This document shows positions 45,201-45,635 of a stretch of DNA of 45,635 nt, in pieces; positions within the stretch are counted from its first letter, which is position 1; each line of letters begins with the position of its first letter. Both the position numbers and the translations under genes were made by a program. The notes under the pieces are model-generated. The model saw only the letters and a program-made list of their open reading frames with translations. It did not search any database and was not told the DNA's origin. The DNA is from Terribacillus saccharophilus (GTDB lineage Bacteria > Bacillota > Bacilli > Bacillales > Amphibacillaceae): assembly GCF_002272745.1 (NCBI RefSeq), contig NZ_NPBD01000013.1:1-45635 (forward strand). Reading direction: 5' to 3'.

Positions 45201-45425
45201 CTGGATGCAATTAAGAAAGCAGAAGATAATGAAGACATCATCATCCGCTTGCATGAATATACCGGTGGTACACAGCAGGTGACGATACAGCCAGAGTTCA
45301 ACTATACCTTTTGGGAAGAATGTGATTTGAGGGAAAGAAAAGTAGACCAAAGCCCTCAGGAAGGAAGGATAGAATTATCTTTCACTCCATATGAAATAAA
45401 GACAATTCGTATATCCAAATCATGA
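42291..45425 (+). CDS. Alpha-mannosidase, glycoside hydrolase family 38
   Basis: A 1044-residue cytoplasmic enzyme. A helical/beta N-terminal domain (1-235) is followed by the GH38 catalytic barrel: GHTHIDVAWLWR with zinc ligands H249 and D251, nucleophile D361 in WLPDVFGYSWALPQIL, and the later RNQFHDIIPGSSIREVYEDSE helical block. The C-terminal beta domains extend from about 650. It has no signal peptide, so it acts on mannosides brought in by the three preceding gene products. Length matches bacterial GH38 enzymes (about 1000-1050). It lies 12 bp after the last permease. A structured intergenic repeat follows directly. Confidence 0.95.
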   Translation: MLGLKERQLERRIEELEKYRYRDRLDLKHFLALEDQEKKVAPKVPGLEAFKKKLHIGDHWKGRDRYLWLAKEIVLPKEWAGKEIVGVFDFGKTGGGGNSGFESQCYVNNVMHQAVDSNHQELFFKDDWHDAPIFLAFRLWSGLEGGGERIEQEHQIKRAELAVFDEQADDLYYTAFAIYETIRVLDENAAERVQLLSLLDQTIRLIDWSSPGSDTFYHSIYEANDFLQKGLDSLESESPITIRCIGHTHIDVAWLWRLKHTREKAGRSFSTVLRLMEKYPDYKFLQTQPQLYSYVKQDFPELYAQIKERIADGQWEVDGAMWLEADCNLPSGESLVRQILQGAKFIQEEFGKDVNYLWLPDVFGYSWALPQILSKAGINTFLTSKISWNQFNRMPNDTFTWKGLDGSEVLTQFITTPDPSPRENTWFATYNGQILPDTVTGTWDNYKNKALTKELLLSYGYGDGGGGVNRTMLEMRRRLDRMPGLPNVKTGDVKSYFESLHYQTQNTSEFMPVWDGELYLEYHRGTYTSQAYNKKMNRRMELELRETEFLHVWKAIQIDDFLKYPSSTLEEVWRTVLRNQFHDIIPGSSIREVYEDSEKEYEDGYAKLQALQNDAAADLITDEKKHTWSIVNSSSWQLDGIVKIETEDDGVWEDENGSPLAAQKHKGGWLVEVPAVQGTGSKQVHLKTDKKDSEQDNEWFQLKNRELVTPFYEARFNEYGQLQSLYDRKAKRHIIAESENANVFQVFEDKPLDYDAWDIDLFYQEKKKEVTNLLDFTLKEAGPLQLVIEACWQYGNSTIHQDIIFYRNRKVIDFKTEVDWHERQQLLKVAFPVQIRATEATYDIQYGNVKRPTHWNTSWDIARFESVAHQWVDFSEQNYGVSLLNDCKYGHDIKDHTIRLSLIKSAIAPDIEQDQGHHLFSYSLYPHEKGWVEANTVQEAWKLNQPFQVYSGVNDKDGAKLFSIDNPHVQLDAIKKAEDNEDIIIRLHEYTGGTQQVTIQPEFNYTFWEECDLRERKVDQSPQEGRIELSFTPYEIKTIRISKS

Positions 45426-45429
45426 GAAA

Positions 45430-45627
45430 AGGCTGGGACATAACTAAATTCCCATTGCTTAAAATCGAATGTTATTTTTGAGCGCCGCTTCGGCAGAACA
45501 CTCCGCTTTCCACGGGCACGGCCTCAGCCTCCTCGTGGAAAGTTCACCACTGCGGGGTCTTCTGCTCGTGTGTTCCCGTAGGAGTCTCCGTGTTCTGCCT
45601 ACGCTAGGATGGATAACTAATCAAAAA
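45430..45627. repeat. Structured GC-rich intergenic repeat at the window end
   Basis: The stretch starts with GGCTGGGACATAA and then carries nested inverted repeats: GGCAGAACAC (45492-45501) with 45590-45599, and CTTTCCACG (45506-45514) with 45534-45542. This wording (CCGCTTTCC, GCCTCAGCCTCCTCG, TGCGGGGTCT, GGAGTCTCCG) is a dispersed non-coding repeat that I recall from many Bacillaceae genomes. It is more GC-rich than the rest of the window and non-coding. Confidence 0.7.
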
Positions 45628-45635
45628 GACCGACC

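Overview
The window looks like chromosome of a low-GC Gram-positive of the Bacillaceae. The evidence is strong AGGAGG-type ribosome sites, frequent TTG and GTG starts, compact stem-loop terminators with T-runs, CcpA-type cre boxes, lipoproteins with short lipoboxes, and families typical of Bacillus relatives (OpuAC-type betaine-binding protein, YdeI, DUF3953, DUF4467 and DUF5412 proteins). A moderately salt-tolerant soil genus such as Terribacillus or Virgibacillus would fit, but the genus is inference. I see no rRNA, tRNA, CRISPR array, transposase or prophage.

Layout. 1-6500: nanE between two near-identical terminators, a tRNA-dihydrouridine synthase, an SdpI-like and two other small membrane proteins, then on the minus strand a MATE exporter followed by a small Cys-rich protein preceded by a possible leader peptide and inverted repeat. 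6495-9606: AbgT transporter and RlmD-type rRNA methyltransferase. 9664-10554: an OpuAC-like betaine-binding lipoprotein without its transporter. 10988-13823: a three-gene unit of lipoprotein, class-3-lipase-like large protein and small protein, the least understood locus here. 13874-18587: Asp-box lipoprotein, short-chain dehydrogenase, SstT, GNAT and a cystatin-like lipoprotein. 18630-21042: LysR regulator divergent from fumC.

Carbohydrate modules dominate the second half. At 21104-25687 a GntR regulator (followed by a coupled gene of unknown function) is divergent from a beta-glucoside PTS permease and a 6-phospho-beta-glucosidase. The promoter between them is framed by a 13-bp inverted repeat and overlapped by a consensus cre. 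At 26629-32235 a PRD/EIIB/EIIA regulator, ascorbate-family EIIB and EIIC and a split transketolase form an operon whose only EIIA is fused to the regulator. It has no ascorbate catabolic genes, so its substrate is open. At 39143-45425 a binding protein, two permeases and a GH38 alpha-mannosidase form a mannoside uptake and cleavage operon with no ATPase of its own.

Between these lie housekeeping and accessory genes: a methyltransferase, an AAA-type ATPase, YdeI, a GNAT/glutamine amidotransferase/Cys-protein operon, and an nhaC-pqqB-like overlapping pair on the minus strand. The window ends in a structured GC-rich intergenic repeat.
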